Below are positions 1-12,799 of a stretch of DNA of 49,861 bases, one piece after another. Both the position numbers and the translations under genes were made by a program. The notes below the pieces were generated by a model. It was not told where the DNA came from. It did not search any database and saw only the letters and a program-made list of their open reading frames with translations. The stretch's first letter is position 1. Every line of letters starts with the position of its first letter. The stretch comes from Bacteroidaceae bacterium (GTDB taxonomy: Bacteria > Bacteroidota > Bacteroidia > Bacteroidales > Bacteroidaceae). The stretch lies in assembly GCA_017534815.1 (NCBI GenBank), contig JAFXVS010000065.1, forward strand, positions 1-49,861, given 5' to 3'.

Positions 1-32
1 CCGCAACAATTTCCACATTTGAATTCTGTCAT

Positions 33-1124
33 TTATCTATTTTTTATGAGTACAATCATTTTGAGAGCGAAATCGAAGAACACAATCTTGGCATTGGTGT
101 TCTGGGCGATGTCGCGTTGAGCCAAAGAAAGTTCGTCCATGATGCCGATGACATTGCGCTCGTTGATGAACGGAGCGAACTTGACGGCAAACTGCGATTC
201 CTGCTCTGTCATATAGTTCAGGTCAGACTGACATCCGAAGTTGTAGATGAAGTTCTCACGCACCATCTTCTGGCAATACTCGAGAAACGCCTTGATGCGT
301 TCACGCCCCATACCAGCCACACGTTCGCTCCACAGCTTCATCTCCTTCACCCTGCGGGCATAGGAAAGACGCATCAACTCAACAAACATGTCGAAGAAGA
401 ATTCTCCCTCCGTATCGGACGTGATGGTTCGCAAGGCTTGCGCTATATTGCCGTTGCAAGAACGGGCAATGCGCTTAGCTTCAGCTGGCAAGATGCTGTA
501 TCGCTCAATGAGCGCTTGTTCCACCTCCGGTTCCGTCAATCGTGGTACTGCCAACATCTGTGTACGGCTACGCACCGTCTGCAGCACCTTATCTGGCTGT
601 TCACTCACCAAAAGAAAGACGGTCTGTGCTGGAGGCTCCTCCAAGAGTTTGAGGAGTTTGTTGGCACACTCCGTATTCATCTTCTCTGGCAGCCAGATGA
701 GCATAATCTTATACCCTCCCTGACTGGATTTCAGGCTGAGTTTGCGAAGAATGGCTTCACTCTCGTTGGCATAGATGACGAGTTGCTGGTTCTCAGCCCC
801 CGACATCTCCATCCATTCAGACATACCGAAATAAGGACGGGTCAGCAACTGCTCACGCCACTCTTTCAGGAACTCGTCGCAATAGGAGTCTTTCCCACTA
901 TTCTTCTTATAGATGGGGAAGGCAAAATGCAAGTCAGGATGCTGCAACTTCTCTGCCATCGGGCCTCCACCCAACAACCGCTGAGCGTATGCCACAGCGA
1001 TGGGTAACGCCCCACAACCCTCAGGACCATACAGCATCAAGGCATGAGGAACCCTACCCTGCTGAAGTTCAGTAAGCAGGCGCTGCTTCACCGTGTCTTG
1101 TGCTATGATTTGGTCAAAGGTCAT
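33..1124 (-). CDS. holB: DNA polymerase III clamp-loader subunit delta prime
   Basis: A 363-aa AAA+ family protein, the non-catalytic clamp-loader subunit that helps load the sliding clamp on DNA during replication. The P-loop region reads GPEGCGALP (residues 33-41) and lacks the Lys-Thr of a working Walker A motif, as expected for delta prime, which does not hydrolyse ATP. HPDLHF (62-67) and a sensor-like VRSRTQ also fit the family. The four-cysteine zinc module of the E. coli type is absent: only about ten residues, none of them Cys, separate YAQRLL from HPDLHF. It starts at an ATG (1122-1124) and ends at TAA (33-35). It is the last gene of the ypfJ - membrane protein - metF - holB unit, 40 bp behind metF. 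The identification rests on family-level similarity and is firm. Confidence 0.92.
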   Translation of the reverse strand: MTFDQIIAQDTVKQRLLTELQQGRVPHALMLYGPEGCGALPIAVAYAQRLLGGGPMAEKLQHPDLHFAFPIYKKNSGKDSYCDEFLKEWREQLLTRPYFGMSEWMEMSGAENQQLVIYANESEAILRKLSLKSSQGGYKIMLIWLPEKMNTECANKLLKLLEEPPAQTVFLLVSEQPDKVLQTVRSRTQMLAVPRLTEPEVEQALIERYSILPAEAKRIARSCNGNIAQALRTITSDTEGEFFFDMFVELMRLSYARRVKEMKLWSERVAGMGRERIKAFLEYCQKMVRENFIYNFGCQSDLNYMTEQESQFAVKFAPFINERNVIGIMDELSLAQRDIAQNTNAKIVFFDFALKMIVLIKNR

Positions 1125-1130
1125 ATTTAT

Positions 1131-1163
1131 TGAAAGTTTAGAGTTGAGGGTTAAGAGTTGAGA
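1131..1163. repeat. Degenerate heptamer repeat (GTTTAGA/GTTGAGA type)
   Basis: The metF-holB gap is almost filled by units resembling GTTTAGA, GTTGAGG, GTTAAGA and GTTGAGA. The same heptamer family recurs at 18573-18607, 29449-29478 and 48691-48720. It seems to be a dispersed low-complexity intergenic element of this genome; no function can be read from it. Confidence 0.7.
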
Positions 1164-1164
1164 G

Positions 1165-2118
1165 CTAATAAATTGCTTTTGCTATCTCACGGATGCTGTC
1201 AGTCACACCCATCGAATAGAAGTGAATGCTGGGCACATGGTGCTGCATCAGTTCACGGCATTGCTGAATACCCCACTCGATACCAAGCTGCTTCATCTCC
1301 GCATCGCTGGTACAGCGTTCCATCTCTTTCGAGAGTACTTCTGGCAAGTCAAGGTGGAAGGTCTTGGGCAGCACATTGAACTGGCTGAGTTTGGCCATCG
1401 GCTTGATGCCCGGAATGATGGGCATCGTGATGCCAGCCTGACGTGCACGTTCCACAAAACTGAAATACTTCTCGTTGTCATAGAATATCTGGGTCACAGC
1501 GTAGTCTGCACCCAGATCCTGCTTCTGTTTGAGCACCTGAAGGTCGAACTCCAAATTGGGTGCTTCCTCATGCTTCTCTGGATAGGCTGCCACACCATAA
1601 GAGAATGGTGCGCCAGGGTTCTTGATGGGGGTACCATCGATGAACTTGCCTTCGTTGAAAAGGTTCACTTGCTCAATCAGTTCTGTAGCATGACTGTAAC
1701 CATCCTTCACGGGCTGGAAACGAGCCTCATCCTTCGCCTTATCGCCACGCAGAACAAGGATATCCTGAATGCCCAAGAACTGAAGGTCGAGCAACATATA
1801 CTCGATGTCCTCCTTCGTCATACCACTTACCACCACATGAGGCACCACTTTGATGCCATACTTCTGCATGATGGCACTCGCCACCGCCACTGTGCCCGGA
1901 CGCCGGCGCACAAAATGACGCAGGTAAGTGCCGTCAGGTTGTTCTACATACACATACTCACTGCGGTGGGTCGTGATGTTGATATATTCTGGATTGAACT
2001 CCTTCAGCGCATCGATGGTGCTGAAAAGAGCAGACGTGCCTGTCCCCTTCACTGGTGGCAACACCTCGAAGGAGAAGGCCGTCTTTTCCGTTTTATTGAT
2101 TAATTCTGATACCGTCAA
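1165..2118 (-). CDS. metF: 5,10-methylenetetrahydrofolate reductase
   Basis: A 317-aa cytoplasmic FAD-dependent TIM-barrel enzyme that reduces 5,10-methylene-THF to 5-methyl-THF, the methyl donor for methionine synthesis. Family landmarks are the N-terminal FSFEVLPP (about 16-23, with the conserved catalytic-region Glu), NITTHRSEYVY (47-57), a substrate/FAD-region LRGDKAKDEARF (about 123-134) and PIIPGIKPM near residue 235. Length is normal for the family. The start appears to be TTG (2116-2118): no in-frame ATG lies nearby, and the next residues (TVSELINKTEKTAFSFE) line up with the usual N-terminus of Bacteroidales MetF. It lies 19 bp downstream of the membrane-protein gene and 40 bp upstream of holB, so it is probably co-transcribed from the promoter at 3820-3850. 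The function is firm and the start is well supported. Confidence 0.95.
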   Translation of the reverse strand: MTVSELINKTEKTAFSFEVLPPVKGTGTSALFSTIDALKEFNPEYINITTHRSEYVYVEQPDGTYLRHFVRRRPGTVAVASAIMQKYGIKVVPHVVVSGMTKEDIEYMLLDLQFLGIQDILVLRGDKAKDEARFQPVKDGYSHATELIEQVNLFNEGKFIDGTPIKNPGAPFSYGVAAYPEKHEEAPNLEFDLQVLKQKQDLGADYAVTQIFYDNEKYFSFVERARQAGITMPIIPGIKPMAKLSQFNVLPKTFHLDLPEVLSKEMERCTSDAEMKQLGIEWGIQQCRELMQHHVPSIHFYSMGVTDSIREIAKAIY

Positions 2119-2137
2119 ATTTGTCTCTGTTTAGTTA

Positions 2138-2848
2138 TTATTGCAGATTGCCTTTCAACTGATAGTAAGCGGCAACCAAAGCAAACAATTCGATAGCCTG
2201 AGCGAAATAAACACCGATGCAGCAGCAACAGAAGCCCAGGATAACCACGCCAACCATGATGATACCAAGTCCCAGCATGGAGAAGGTGTTGTCAGCCGTC
2301 ATTTTCCACGCAGCCCCAATAGACTCGAAGACACCAGACTCTGGATGCTCCACCTGATAGACGGGTGCCAAGATGATGCGAGGAGCCACAAAGAGCACGG
2401 GGATGATACAGAACAGAGCAGAAACAACGATAAGAATGCCTGAGATGAGTCCCACTGCAAATACCTTCAGATAAGTGGCAAAAGGAAGTTTAAAGGCTTC
2501 GAACGTCACTTCATTGAAGCGTCCGCTCATCAGTCCAAGTGCCAGATTGTAGAGACCCACACTGACGATGAGACTCACGATACCACCCAAGATGCCGCCC
2601 AAATGGAGACCGACGTTAGAGTTATACGCTTGTGCAATGCTACCTGCACTCTCCCAGTCACCACGACCGATAGCCTCGCTAATGGCCTGAGAGTCCTGCA
2701 TACTAAGAGAAGGACCTGTCAGGTGCTCCAAACCACTGGTCAGCATACCCACTAACAGATAAACCACTGCAATGAGCAGACCATACTTCTTTGCATATTC
2801 CCATCCAGTGCTGACTGCACCACCAATTTCTAATGAATAATTTGCCAT
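2138..2848 (-). CDS. Multi-pass membrane protein of unknown function
   Basis: A 236-aa protein with about five or six hydrophobic segments: YGLLIAVVYLLVGML near residue 25, an Ile/Val/Gly-rich segment near 85-105, VGLISGILIVVSALFCIIPV near 140, and two near the C-terminus around GLGIIMVGVVILGFCCCC. The cluster of four cysteines inside the penultimate segment is notable. There is no catalytic motif I recognise; the architecture resembles DUF975/YciC-like small integral membrane proteins, but this is only a resemblance. It sits 36 bp behind the metallopeptidase gene and 19 bp ahead of metF, so it is probably translated from the same mRNA. Confidence 0.75.
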   Translation of the reverse strand: MANYSLEIGGAVSTGWEYAKKYGLLIAVVYLLVGMLTSGLEHLTGPSLSMQDSQAISEAIGRGDWESAGSIAQAYNSNVGLHLGGILGGIVSLIVSVGLYNLALGLMSGRFNEVTFEAFKLPFATYLKVFAVGLISGILIVVSALFCIIPVLFVAPRIILAPVYQVEHPESGVFESIGAAWKMTADNTFSMLGLGIIMVGVVILGFCCCCIGVYFAQAIELFALVAAYYQLKGNLQ

Positions 2849-2884
2849 AATCTTTGTTTTTAATTGTTTAGTATTTTAGTTAGT

Positions 2885-3775
2885 TTATAAGTTATCGTAG
2901 CTGTAAGCGAAAGTATTGCCCTGGGCGATGTCTCCAGTCGTGAATCCACGCTTGAACCACTTCATACGCTGCTGACTCGTACCGTGATTGAAGGACTCTG
3001 GCACCACATATCCCTGTGCCTTCTTCTGCAAATAGTCGTCACCTATCACCTGAGCTGTACCTAGCGCCTCCTCCAAGTCGCCATCTTCCAGCGAACCAAA
3101 CATCTTCTGCTCATGATGCGCCCAAACACCGGCATAGTTGTCTGCCTGCAACTCTAACTGCACACTAATCTTGTTGGCCTCACTCTGCGAAAGTTTCGAC
3201 ATCTGCGCATGTGCCTTACCCAGCGTGCCCAACAGATACTGAACGTGATGACCCACCTCATGTGCAATCACATAAGCGTAAGCAAAGTCACCATCAGACC
3301 CCAATTGTGATTTCATGCTGGTGAAGAACGAAAGGTCGATATATACACTTTGGTCGGCTGAACAGTAGAAAGGACCCGTGCTGGCATTCGCACCACCACA
3401 GCCCGACTGCACAGAACCGCTGAAAAGCACCAACGTAGGGGGCTCATAAGTCTTACCCATCTTCTTGAACTCTTCTGTCCAAACATCCTCAGTCGAAGCA
3501 AGCACTTTCTTGGCAAATGACGCCAATTCCTGCTCCTCTGCTGTAGGTTGGTATTCGCCGCCTTCTCCACCTTGACCCGTGATGACGCTCGTCACGTCAC
3601 CCGTATTGCTGGCTACCTGAAATGCTTGATTCAGGTCGCCTGTCATGAAGTAGGTAATCAGACCTATGATAATCGCTGCACCGATGCCAAGGCCACCCTT
3701 GCCACCCAGTTTGAAGCCACCTTTCCCACGGCGGTCGTCCACATTGGAACTCTCTCTTCTTCCGTCAAGTTTCAT
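2885..3775 (-). CDS. ypfJ: Membrane-anchored neutral zinc metallopeptidase, YpfJ family
   Basis: A 296-aa putative zinc peptidase of the YpfJ/neutral zinc metallopeptidase family. The N-terminus is polar and basic (MKLDGRRESSNVDDRRGKGG), followed by one transmembrane segment at about residues 33-50 and an extracytoplasmic catalytic domain. The zinc motif HEVGH occupies residues 172-176, and LELQADNYAGVWAHHE downstream carries the likely third ligand; both are family hallmarks. An in-frame extension reaches 3844, but the promoter -7 box lies at 3820-3827, so that longer start would be outside the transcript. The ATG at 3773-3775 is therefore chosen. First gene of the unit continuing into the membrane protein, metF and holB. 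The substrate is unknown. Confidence 0.9.
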   Translation of the reverse strand: MKLDGRRESSNVDDRRGKGGFKLGGKGGLGIGAAIIIGLITYFMTGDLNQAFQVASNTGDVTSVITGQGGEGGEYQPTAEEQELASFAKKVLASTEDVWTEEFKKMGKTYEPPTLVLFSGSVQSGCGGANASTGPFYCSADQSVYIDLSFFTSMKSQLGSDGDFAYAYVIAHEVGHHVQYLLGTLGKAHAQMSKLSQSEANKISVQLELQADNYAGVWAHHEQKMFGSLEDGDLEEALGTAQVIGDDYLQKKAQGYVVPESFNHGTSQQRMKWFKRGFTTGDIAQGNTFAYSYDNL

Positions 3776-3819
3776 AATTTTCTCTTTATTTTTAATGATG
3801 AATAGATACAATAAGCGCA

Positions 3820-3850
3820 CAAAGGTACGGATAAGTGAGCACAATACAAA
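3820..3850 (-). promoter_or_regulatory. Promoter of the ypfJ-metF-holB unit
   Basis: On the minus strand, TTTG (3847-3850) is followed after 19 bp by TACCTTTG (3820-3827), an exact match to the Bacteroidetes TTTG/TAnnTTTG promoter. Transcription should start near 3813, giving a leader of about 38 nt before the ATG at 3775. Confidence 0.85.
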
Positions 3851-4062
3851 GAAAAAACCATTTTTTTTCTTTTATTGTCAAACAATAGCACCTTAGGCGG
3901 AGCCAACGGTACAGAATTGAATTGACAATTGACAATTGATCATGAATAATTTTGCTATCCAGAACCTACTTTTTCATGAAAAAGTGGTAAATCCCTATCC
4001 CAAATTCCTCATTCCCTATCAAATAAATCCTTTTTCCTCCGTCCCAATTCCTAATAAATTCC
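3851..4062. other. Intergenic region with ATTGACA repeats and an 18-bp palindrome
   Basis: No gene is visible in this stretch. It contains tandem TTGACAA-type heptamers (about 3917-3943) and a perfect 18-bp palindrome ACTTTTTCATGAAAAAGT (3968-3985), about 80 bp upstream of the -7 box of the TonB-domain gene. The palindrome could be a protein-binding site or a weak bidirectional terminator; neither can be decided from the sequence. Confidence 0.6.
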
Positions 4063-4070
4063 TACCTTTG
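4063..4070 (+). promoter_or_regulatory. Probable promoter -7 box of the TonB-domain gene
   Basis: TACCTTTG lies about 30 bp upstream of the coding region. No TTTG -33 box is found at 17-23 bp spacing (nearest is a T-run at 4031-4035), so the promoter may be weak or activator dependent. Confidence 0.65.
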
Positions 4071-4100
4071 CCCCCGTAAAACCTCAAAAAAGGGATGAAT

Positions 4101-4607
4101 ATGAAACTGAACAGATTCTTTCTCATGCTCACATTGGGCATTGTGGCACTCACTGCCAACGCACAAAACAAAGAAAATGCCGAAGCAGATGCTGCTGCCA
4201 AGATGAAAGCAGCACAGATGTCAGGATTCGGTTCCAAGAACAAGGAAGCCATCCTGCAAGGTGCTAAAGCAGACAGTATCGCCAAAGTGGCAGCCGAACA
4301 AGCCGCTAAGGTAGAAAGCGACACCGACCCCGAATTCCCTGGTGGCGAGATTTTCCTTCAGGCGTATCTAAAGAAGAAGCTCCTTCACTCCAATGTGAGT
4401 GGTAAAGGTGATGTGGTCGTCAGCTTCAAGGTTGACAAGAAGGGCAACATCTACGGCGCCGAAGTGACCAAGTCAGCAGGCAGCATCCTCGACACAGCCG
4501 CTTTCGACATCGTCACTGGTATGCCCCGCTGGCGTCCAGGTCTCACCAACGGCCAACCCGCCGACAAATCTGCCAGCGTCACCGTCAGCTTTGGCAAGGA
4601 GGATTAA
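4101..4607 (+). CDS. Small secreted protein with TonB C-terminal domain
   Basis: About 168 aa. A signal peptide (hydrophobic FFLMLTLGIVALTA, cleavage after ANA-Q) is followed by an Ala/Lys-rich, probably helical segment (about 25-75) and a TonB_C-like domain (about 80-168). The latter is recognised by FPGGEIFLQAYLKKKL, GDVVVSFKVDKKGNI and PRWRPGLTNGQPA. Classical TonB proteins energise outer-membrane receptors through an N-terminal membrane anchor. Here the N-terminus looks cleavable, so the protein probably sits free in the periplasm and its role is unknown. There are two in-frame ATGs, at 4095 and 4101. The purine run AAGGG ends at 4094, directly against the first but correctly spaced for the second, so 4101 is preferred. 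Single-gene unit. Confidence 0.8.
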   Translation: MKLNRFFLMLTLGIVALTANAQNKENAEADAAAKMKAAQMSGFGSKNKEAILQGAKADSIAKVAAEQAAKVESDTDPEFPGGEIFLQAYLKKKLLHSNVSGKGDVVVSFKVDKKGNIYGAEVTKSAGSILDTAAFDIVTGMPRWRPGLTNGQPADKSASVTVSFGKED

Positions 4608-4625
4608 CAATATCCTCTTACAAAT

Positions 4626-4660
4626 AAAAGGGCTGCACCCATAAGGATGCAGCCCTTTTT
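4626..4660. terminator. Bidirectional rho-independent terminator
   Basis: AAAAGGGCTGCACCC (4626-4640) pairs with GGATGCAGCCCTTTT (4645-4659) across a 4-nt loop with one mismatch. It has T-rich flanks on both sides and lies between the convergent TonB-domain gene and xylA. Confidence 0.9.
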
Positions 4661-4677
4661 TATGCTTTGATTAAAGC

Positions 4678-5991
4678 TTATGCGTACATTGCCACGATAG
4701 CCTCGAAGAGCTCCTGCTTGCCAGAAGTCTGCTTGGGCTCGCCAACCTTCTTGCCGTACTCGTAAACCTGCTCGAAGGTGAGCTTGCCGTCTTCGAAGTC
4801 CTTACCCATACCGCTATCGAAGGAAGCGTAACGCTCAGCCTTCATCTTCTTGTATGGAGACTCCTCAAGGAGCTTAGCTGCTGACTCAAGTGCACGAGCC
4901 ATAGCATCCATACCAGCGATGTGAGCGATGAAGATGTCCTCGAGGTCAGTAGAGTTACGACGAGTCTTAGCGTCGAAGTTTGTACCACCTGTACCAAGAC
5001 CACCACCACGGATGATTTCCATCCAAGCCTGAACGAGTTCATACTGGTCGATTGGGAACTGGTCAGTATCCCAGCCATTCTGATAGTCACCACGGTTAGC
5101 GTCGATAGAACCGAGCATGCCAGCATCAACTGCACAAGCGAGCTCGTGCTCGAAGGTGTGGCCAGCAAGTGTAGCGTGGTTCACCTCGATGTTCACCTTG
5201 AAATCCTTGTCGAGGTTGTGAGCCTTGAGGAAGCCGATCACTGTCTCAGTGTCAACGTCATACTGGTGCTTAGATGGCTCCATTGGCTTTGGCTCGATGA
5301 GGAAAGTACCCTTGAAGCCCTTGCTGCGAGCATAGTCGCGAGCCATCGTGAGCATAGTAGCCATGTGCTCCTTCTCACGCTTCTGGTCAGTGTTCAGAAG
5401 GCTCATGTAACCTTCACGACCGCCCCAGAATACATAGTTCTCTGCACCGAGCTTGATACCAGCGTCGATAGCGTTCTTGATCTGAACAATAGCGCGAGCA
5501 ACAACGTCGAAGTCAGGGTTCGTAGAAGCACCGTTCATGTAACGGCCGTTGCCGAACACGTTGGCAGTTGACCACAACAGCTTGATGCCAGTTTCCTTCA
5601 TCTTCACTGCAAGATAGTCAGTGATAGCCTTGAGGTTAGCCTCATACTCCTCAACAGATGCACCCTCAGACACGAGGTCAACATCGTGGAAGCAGAAATA
5701 AGGAATGCCAAGCTTCTGCATGATCTCGAAACCTGCGTCAGCTTTCTGCTTTGCGATTTCAACTGCGTCAGCACCATTGTTCCAAGGGAACTTCTTAGTG
5801 CCACCACCAAACTGGTCGCCACCCTCAGCGCAGAGTGTGTGCCACCATGCCATAGCGAAACGGAGCCAGTCTTTCATGGGCTTACCCATGATTACCTTCT
5901 CTGCATCATAATAATGAAATGCCATTGGATTCTTGGAATCCTTGCCTTCGAACTTGATTTTACCAATCTCTGGAAAATACTCTTTAGCCAT
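4678..5991 (-). CDS. xylA: Xylose isomerase
   Basis: A 437-aa cytoplasmic TIM-barrel enzyme converting D-xylose to D-xylulose, with two divalent metals. The expected Group II residues are all present: His102 and Asp105 (FCFHDVDL), Lys235 in LIEPKP, and metal ligands Glu233, Glu269, His272, Asp297, Asp308, Asp310 and Asp340. This is the numbering of the fungal/Bacteroidetes-type enzymes used for xylose fermentation. The length is exactly that of the family. Monocistronic, from the promoter at 6057-6087 to the terminator at 4626-4660. It is separated from xylB (11215-12693) by the MgtC-like and beta-galactosidase genes, so the xylose genes form two units rather than one operon. Confidence 0.98.
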   Translation of the reverse strand: MAKEYFPEIGKIKFEGKDSKNPMAFHYYDAEKVIMGKPMKDWLRFAMAWWHTLCAEGGDQFGGGTKKFPWNNGADAVEIAKQKADAGFEIMQKLGIPYFCFHDVDLVSEGASVEEYEANLKAITDYLAVKMKETGIKLLWSTANVFGNGRYMNGASTNPDFDVVARAIVQIKNAIDAGIKLGAENYVFWGGREGYMSLLNTDQKREKEHMATMLTMARDYARSKGFKGTFLIEPKPMEPSKHQYDVDTETVIGFLKAHNLDKDFKVNIEVNHATLAGHTFEHELACAVDAGMLGSIDANRGDYQNGWDTDQFPIDQYELVQAWMEIIRGGGLGTGGTNFDAKTRRNSTDLEDIFIAHIAGMDAMARALESAAKLLEESPYKKMKAERYASFDSGMGKDFEDGKLTFEQVYEYGKKVGEPKQTSGKQELFEAIVAMYA

Positions 5992-6056
5992 AATAGTTTT
6001 TGTTAATTAAAATTATAAGTTGGTTTGTATTCAATCGCAATATGCACATAGGATTG

Positions 6057-6087
6057 CAAAGGTATGCCTTTATTTTAAATCGCCAAA
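6057..6087 (-). promoter_or_regulatory. Promoter of xylA
   Basis: Minus-strand TTTG (6084-6087), a 19-bp spacer and TACCTTTG (6057-6064): a full Bacteroidetes consensus promoter. The leader is about 60 nt. The palindromic TTACA/TGTAA site seen ahead of the xyloside operon is not found here. Confidence 0.85.
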
Positions 6088-6160
6088 GAAAAAATGGACT
6101 TTTTTTGTTTTTTTTAGAATCTTTTAATCAATCGGTCTCTTTTCTTGCTGATAATACAGG

Positions 6161-6880
6161 CTAATTGTTCACTTCATTCGTCAATGTGAGTGAAAGCACG
6201 TTACCCGTTGCATGAATCTCGTCAAACAATCCAATGAAGTCTGTCTTGTCCTGACTGCGTACCATAAAGTTGATGGTGGTGGTGCCTAACGTGTAGTCGT
6301 AACGGAAGAACTCATCGGAGATATGCACATTGTATTTTGCAAAGTACTTACGGAAAGGAACGGCATCCGTTACGATGTAATTCACCTTCAGTCGCACAAT
6401 CTTTTGCTCCTTTCCCTTGAACAGGTGTTTCTCGCAGATTTCCAACAAGGTCAAGACCAAGATGATGAGCACACTGGCAGCCACAGCCACCACATACATG
6501 CCAGCACCCACAGCAAGACCGATGGATGCCGTCATCCACATGCCTGCCGCAGTGGTCAATCCACGTACTGACCCCTTCATCTGGATGATGGCGCCTGCAC
6601 CCAAGAAACCTATGCCTGAGATAACCTGTGCCGCAATACGTCCAGGATCACCATTCACGGTCACACCAAACAATTTCTCTGGGATATAGATGGACACCAG
6701 CATTGCTAATGTTGCACCCATGCAGATGAGTGCAAAGGTACGCATACCGGCAATCTGTCCTTTCTGACGACGTTCCAATCCCACCATCGCACCCAGCACC
6801 ATACTCAACAATAACTTAAAGATGGCACCTACTATGTTTACACCTTCGGCATTCACCAGTTCAAACCAATTGCTCTCCAT
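6161..6880 (-). CDS. MgtC/SapB family membrane protein
   Basis: A 239-aa inner-membrane protein. The N-terminal half has four or five hydrophobic segments with family motifs: LGAMVGLERR (about 30-39), GMRTFALICMGA (46-57), RIAAQVISGIGFLGAGAI (about 82-99) and VRGLTTAAGMWM (about 105-116). A soluble C-terminal domain of about 85 residues follows. MgtC relatives modulate membrane ATP synthase or magnesium homeostasis in enterobacteria, but most Bacteroidetes homologues are uncharacterised, so the function is left open. It lies 62 bp downstream of the beta-galactosidase gene in the same direction without a clear promoter of its own, and may be read through from it. Confidence 0.9.
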   Translation of the reverse strand: MESNWFELVNAEGVNIVGAIFKLLLSMVLGAMVGLERRQKGQIAGMRTFALICMGATLAMLVSIYIPEKLFGVTVNGDPGRIAAQVISGIGFLGAGAIIQMKGSVRGLTTAAGMWMTASIGLAVGAGMYVVAVAASVLIILVLTLLEICEKHLFKGKEQKIVRLKVNYIVTDAVPFRKYFAKYNVHISDEFFRYDYTLGTTTINFMVRSQDKTDFIGLFDEIHATGNVLSLTLTNEVNN

Positions 6881-6942
6881 GATGTTTTCTTTCTCTGATT
6901 ATGATGTATTAGATGCCCATGCACAAGAAAGGTTTATTGTAC

Positions 6943-11046
<4,104 letters not shown>

Positions 11047-11120
11047 TTAGATTTTGATAGATAAAGGGACAAAACGAGGGATTTGAGACAGAAAAGTCTA
11101 TACATATATAATGAAAAGAC

Positions 11121-11154
11121 AACAAAAAGGTGCTGATTCATAAAAACCAGCACC
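11121..11154 (-). terminator. Terminator of the xyloside operon
   Basis: On the minus strand GGTGCTG (from 11154) pairs with CAGCACC (to 11129), followed by TTTTTGTT. It sits about 60 bp beyond the xylB stop codon. Confidence 0.85.
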
Positions 11155-11214
11155 CTCTTATATTCTTATTTAGTCGATAAGGACCAAAAGCTCTATGCCC
11201 TTAACTCTTATTCA

Positions 11215-12693
11215 TTATTTGCCAAGTCTCTTCACCCACAATTCATACGCAGCCTTGTAAGGTGCGCTGTCGGCCTCAGGCTTGATGGTAGCCTTGTGCT
11301 TGAGCGTCTTGAAGGCATCGTCGCTGTCTTTGTAGATGCCAGCGCCAATACCGGCACCATAAGCAGCACCCACTGAACCATCAGTCTCATAGAGTTCGAT
11401 GGTAGCTCCTGTGACAGCAGCCAATGTACGGCAGAAGAGCGGATTGAGGAACATGTTGGCATGACCAGCCTTGATGGTGCTGATTTCCATACCCATGCCC
11501 TTCATGATTTCCATGCCATAAGCGAAAGAGAAAGCAATACCTTCGTGAGCAGCACGAACGAGGTGCGCTTTCTTATGGATGTTGAAGTTGATGCCAAGCA
11601 CAGATGCGCCCACGTTTTCATTCTGGAGCACACGTTCTGCACCATTACCAAATGGGATGACAGACAAGCCTTCTGCACCTACAGGCACAGACTCTGCCAA
11701 GTCATTCATTTCTGGATAGCTCATGCCCTCTGGAGCTACAGTACGACGCATCCATGCATTGCAGATACCAGTACCGTTGATGCAGAGGAGAACACCCAGA
11801 CGGGTTGCACCGCCCTCACCATGATTCACGTGAGCAAAAGTATTGACACGAGAGAGTTTGTCATAGTTCACCTCACCCAGCACACCATACACCACACCAG
11901 ATGTACCACCAGTGGCAGCAATCTCACCTGGCTTCATCACATTGAGCGACAAAGCGTTGTTGGGCTGGTCGCCGCCACGATAAGAGATAGGAGTGCCAAC
12001 AGGAATACCTAATTCATCGGCTACAGCCTGACAAACGGTGCTCTGCACAGAGAAGGTCGGCACAATGTCAGCGATGATGGATGCTGGGAAGCCAAAGTAG
12101 TTCATTACATCCTGGCTCACCTCGTTGTTCTTGAAGTCCCAGAACATGCCCTCAGACAGACCGGAAACGGTGGTCTTCTTATCGCCACCAGAGAGCTTCA
12201 TGGCGATGTAGTCACCAGGGAGCATGATTTTGTCAATCTTAGCGAAGAGTTCTGGTTCGTTCTCCTTCACCCAAGCCAATTTAGCTGCAGTAAAGTTGCC
12301 AGGAGAGTTGAGCAGATGCTGGAGGCACTTCTCGCCGCCAATGGCCTCAAATGCCTTGTTGCCGTAGGGAACGGCACGACCATCACACCAGATGATGGAA
12401 GGACGGAGGGGAGTACCCTCTTTGTCCACACACACCAATCCGTGCATCTGGTAAGAGATGCCGATGGCCTTCACTTCTGCCAAAGAACCCACCTTGGCAG
12501 CCACACGTGCTGTTGCCTGTTTCAACTCATCCCACCACATGTTGGGATCTTGCTCTGCCCATCCTGGCTGCTTTGCCGTGATGGGAGCCTCACTGTCTGG
12601 ATACTGTGCACTTGCTACCGTCTGGCCTGTCTGCGCATCAACCAGTGCAGCCTTGACAGACGAAGTGCCTATGTCATAACCTAAAAGTAACAT
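11215..12693 (-). CDS. xylB: Xylulokinase
   Basis: A 492-aa FGGY-family sugar kinase that phosphorylates D-xylulose to xylulose 5-phosphate for the pentose phosphate pathway. The N-terminal nucleotide-binding motif is GYDIGTSSVKAALVD (residues 5-19). QMHGLVCVD (about 107-115) contributes to substrate binding, and the probable catalytic base is Asp242 in RGGDQPNNA. The ATP-binding C-terminal half includes GATRLGVLLCING and TDGSVGAAYGAGIGAG. Length is standard. It is the last gene of the operon symporter - GH43 - xylB; the 106-bp gap to GH43 holds AAAAGTTA repeats but no recognisable promoter. Confidence 0.96.
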   Translation of the reverse strand: MLLLGYDIGTSSVKAALVDAQTGQTVASAQYPDSEAPITAKQPGWAEQDPNMWWDELKQATARVAAKVGSLAEVKAIGISYQMHGLVCVDKEGTPLRPSIIWCDGRAVPYGNKAFEAIGGEKCLQHLLNSPGNFTAAKLAWVKENEPELFAKIDKIMLPGDYIAMKLSGGDKKTTVSGLSEGMFWDFKNNEVSQDVMNYFGFPASIIADIVPTFSVQSTVCQAVADELGIPVGTPISYRGGDQPNNALSLNVMKPGEIAATGGTSGVVYGVLGEVNYDKLSRVNTFAHVNHGEGGATRLGVLLCINGTGICNAWMRRTVAPEGMSYPEMNDLAESVPVGAEGLSVIPFGNGAERVLQNENVGASVLGINFNIHKKAHLVRAAHEGIAFSFAYGMEIMKGMGMEISTIKAGHANMFLNPLFCRTLAAVTGATIELYETDGSVGAAYGAGIGAGIYKDSDDAFKTLKHKATIKPEADSAPYKAAYELWVKRLGK

Positions 12694-12699
12694 AATATT

Positions 12700-12742
12700 T
12701 GAAAGTTAAAAGTTAAAAACTAAAAGTTAAAAGTTAAAGTTA
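12700..12742. repeat. AAAAGTTA tandem repeat between GH43 and xylB
   Basis: About five degenerate copies of AAAAGTTA occupy the gap between GH43 and xylB, and partial inverted copies (TTAGTTGTTAATTTTTAGTT) lie close to the GH43 stop codon near 12780-12800. It is a low-complexity intergenic element like the heptamer repeats elsewhere in the window. Confidence 0.65.
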
Positions 12743-12799
12743 CCTTTCATCCGCATGGGGGATACTCTCACTTTTCGTTTTTAGTTGTTAATTTTTAGT

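Noticed and set aside
117-1007. 296-aa open frame opposite holB
   Set aside because: Antisense to a clear HolB protein; no family features, no promoter.
1222-2103. 293-aa open frame opposite metF
   Set aside because: Shadow of metF; composition rich in His, Cys and Leu, as expected of an antisense frame.
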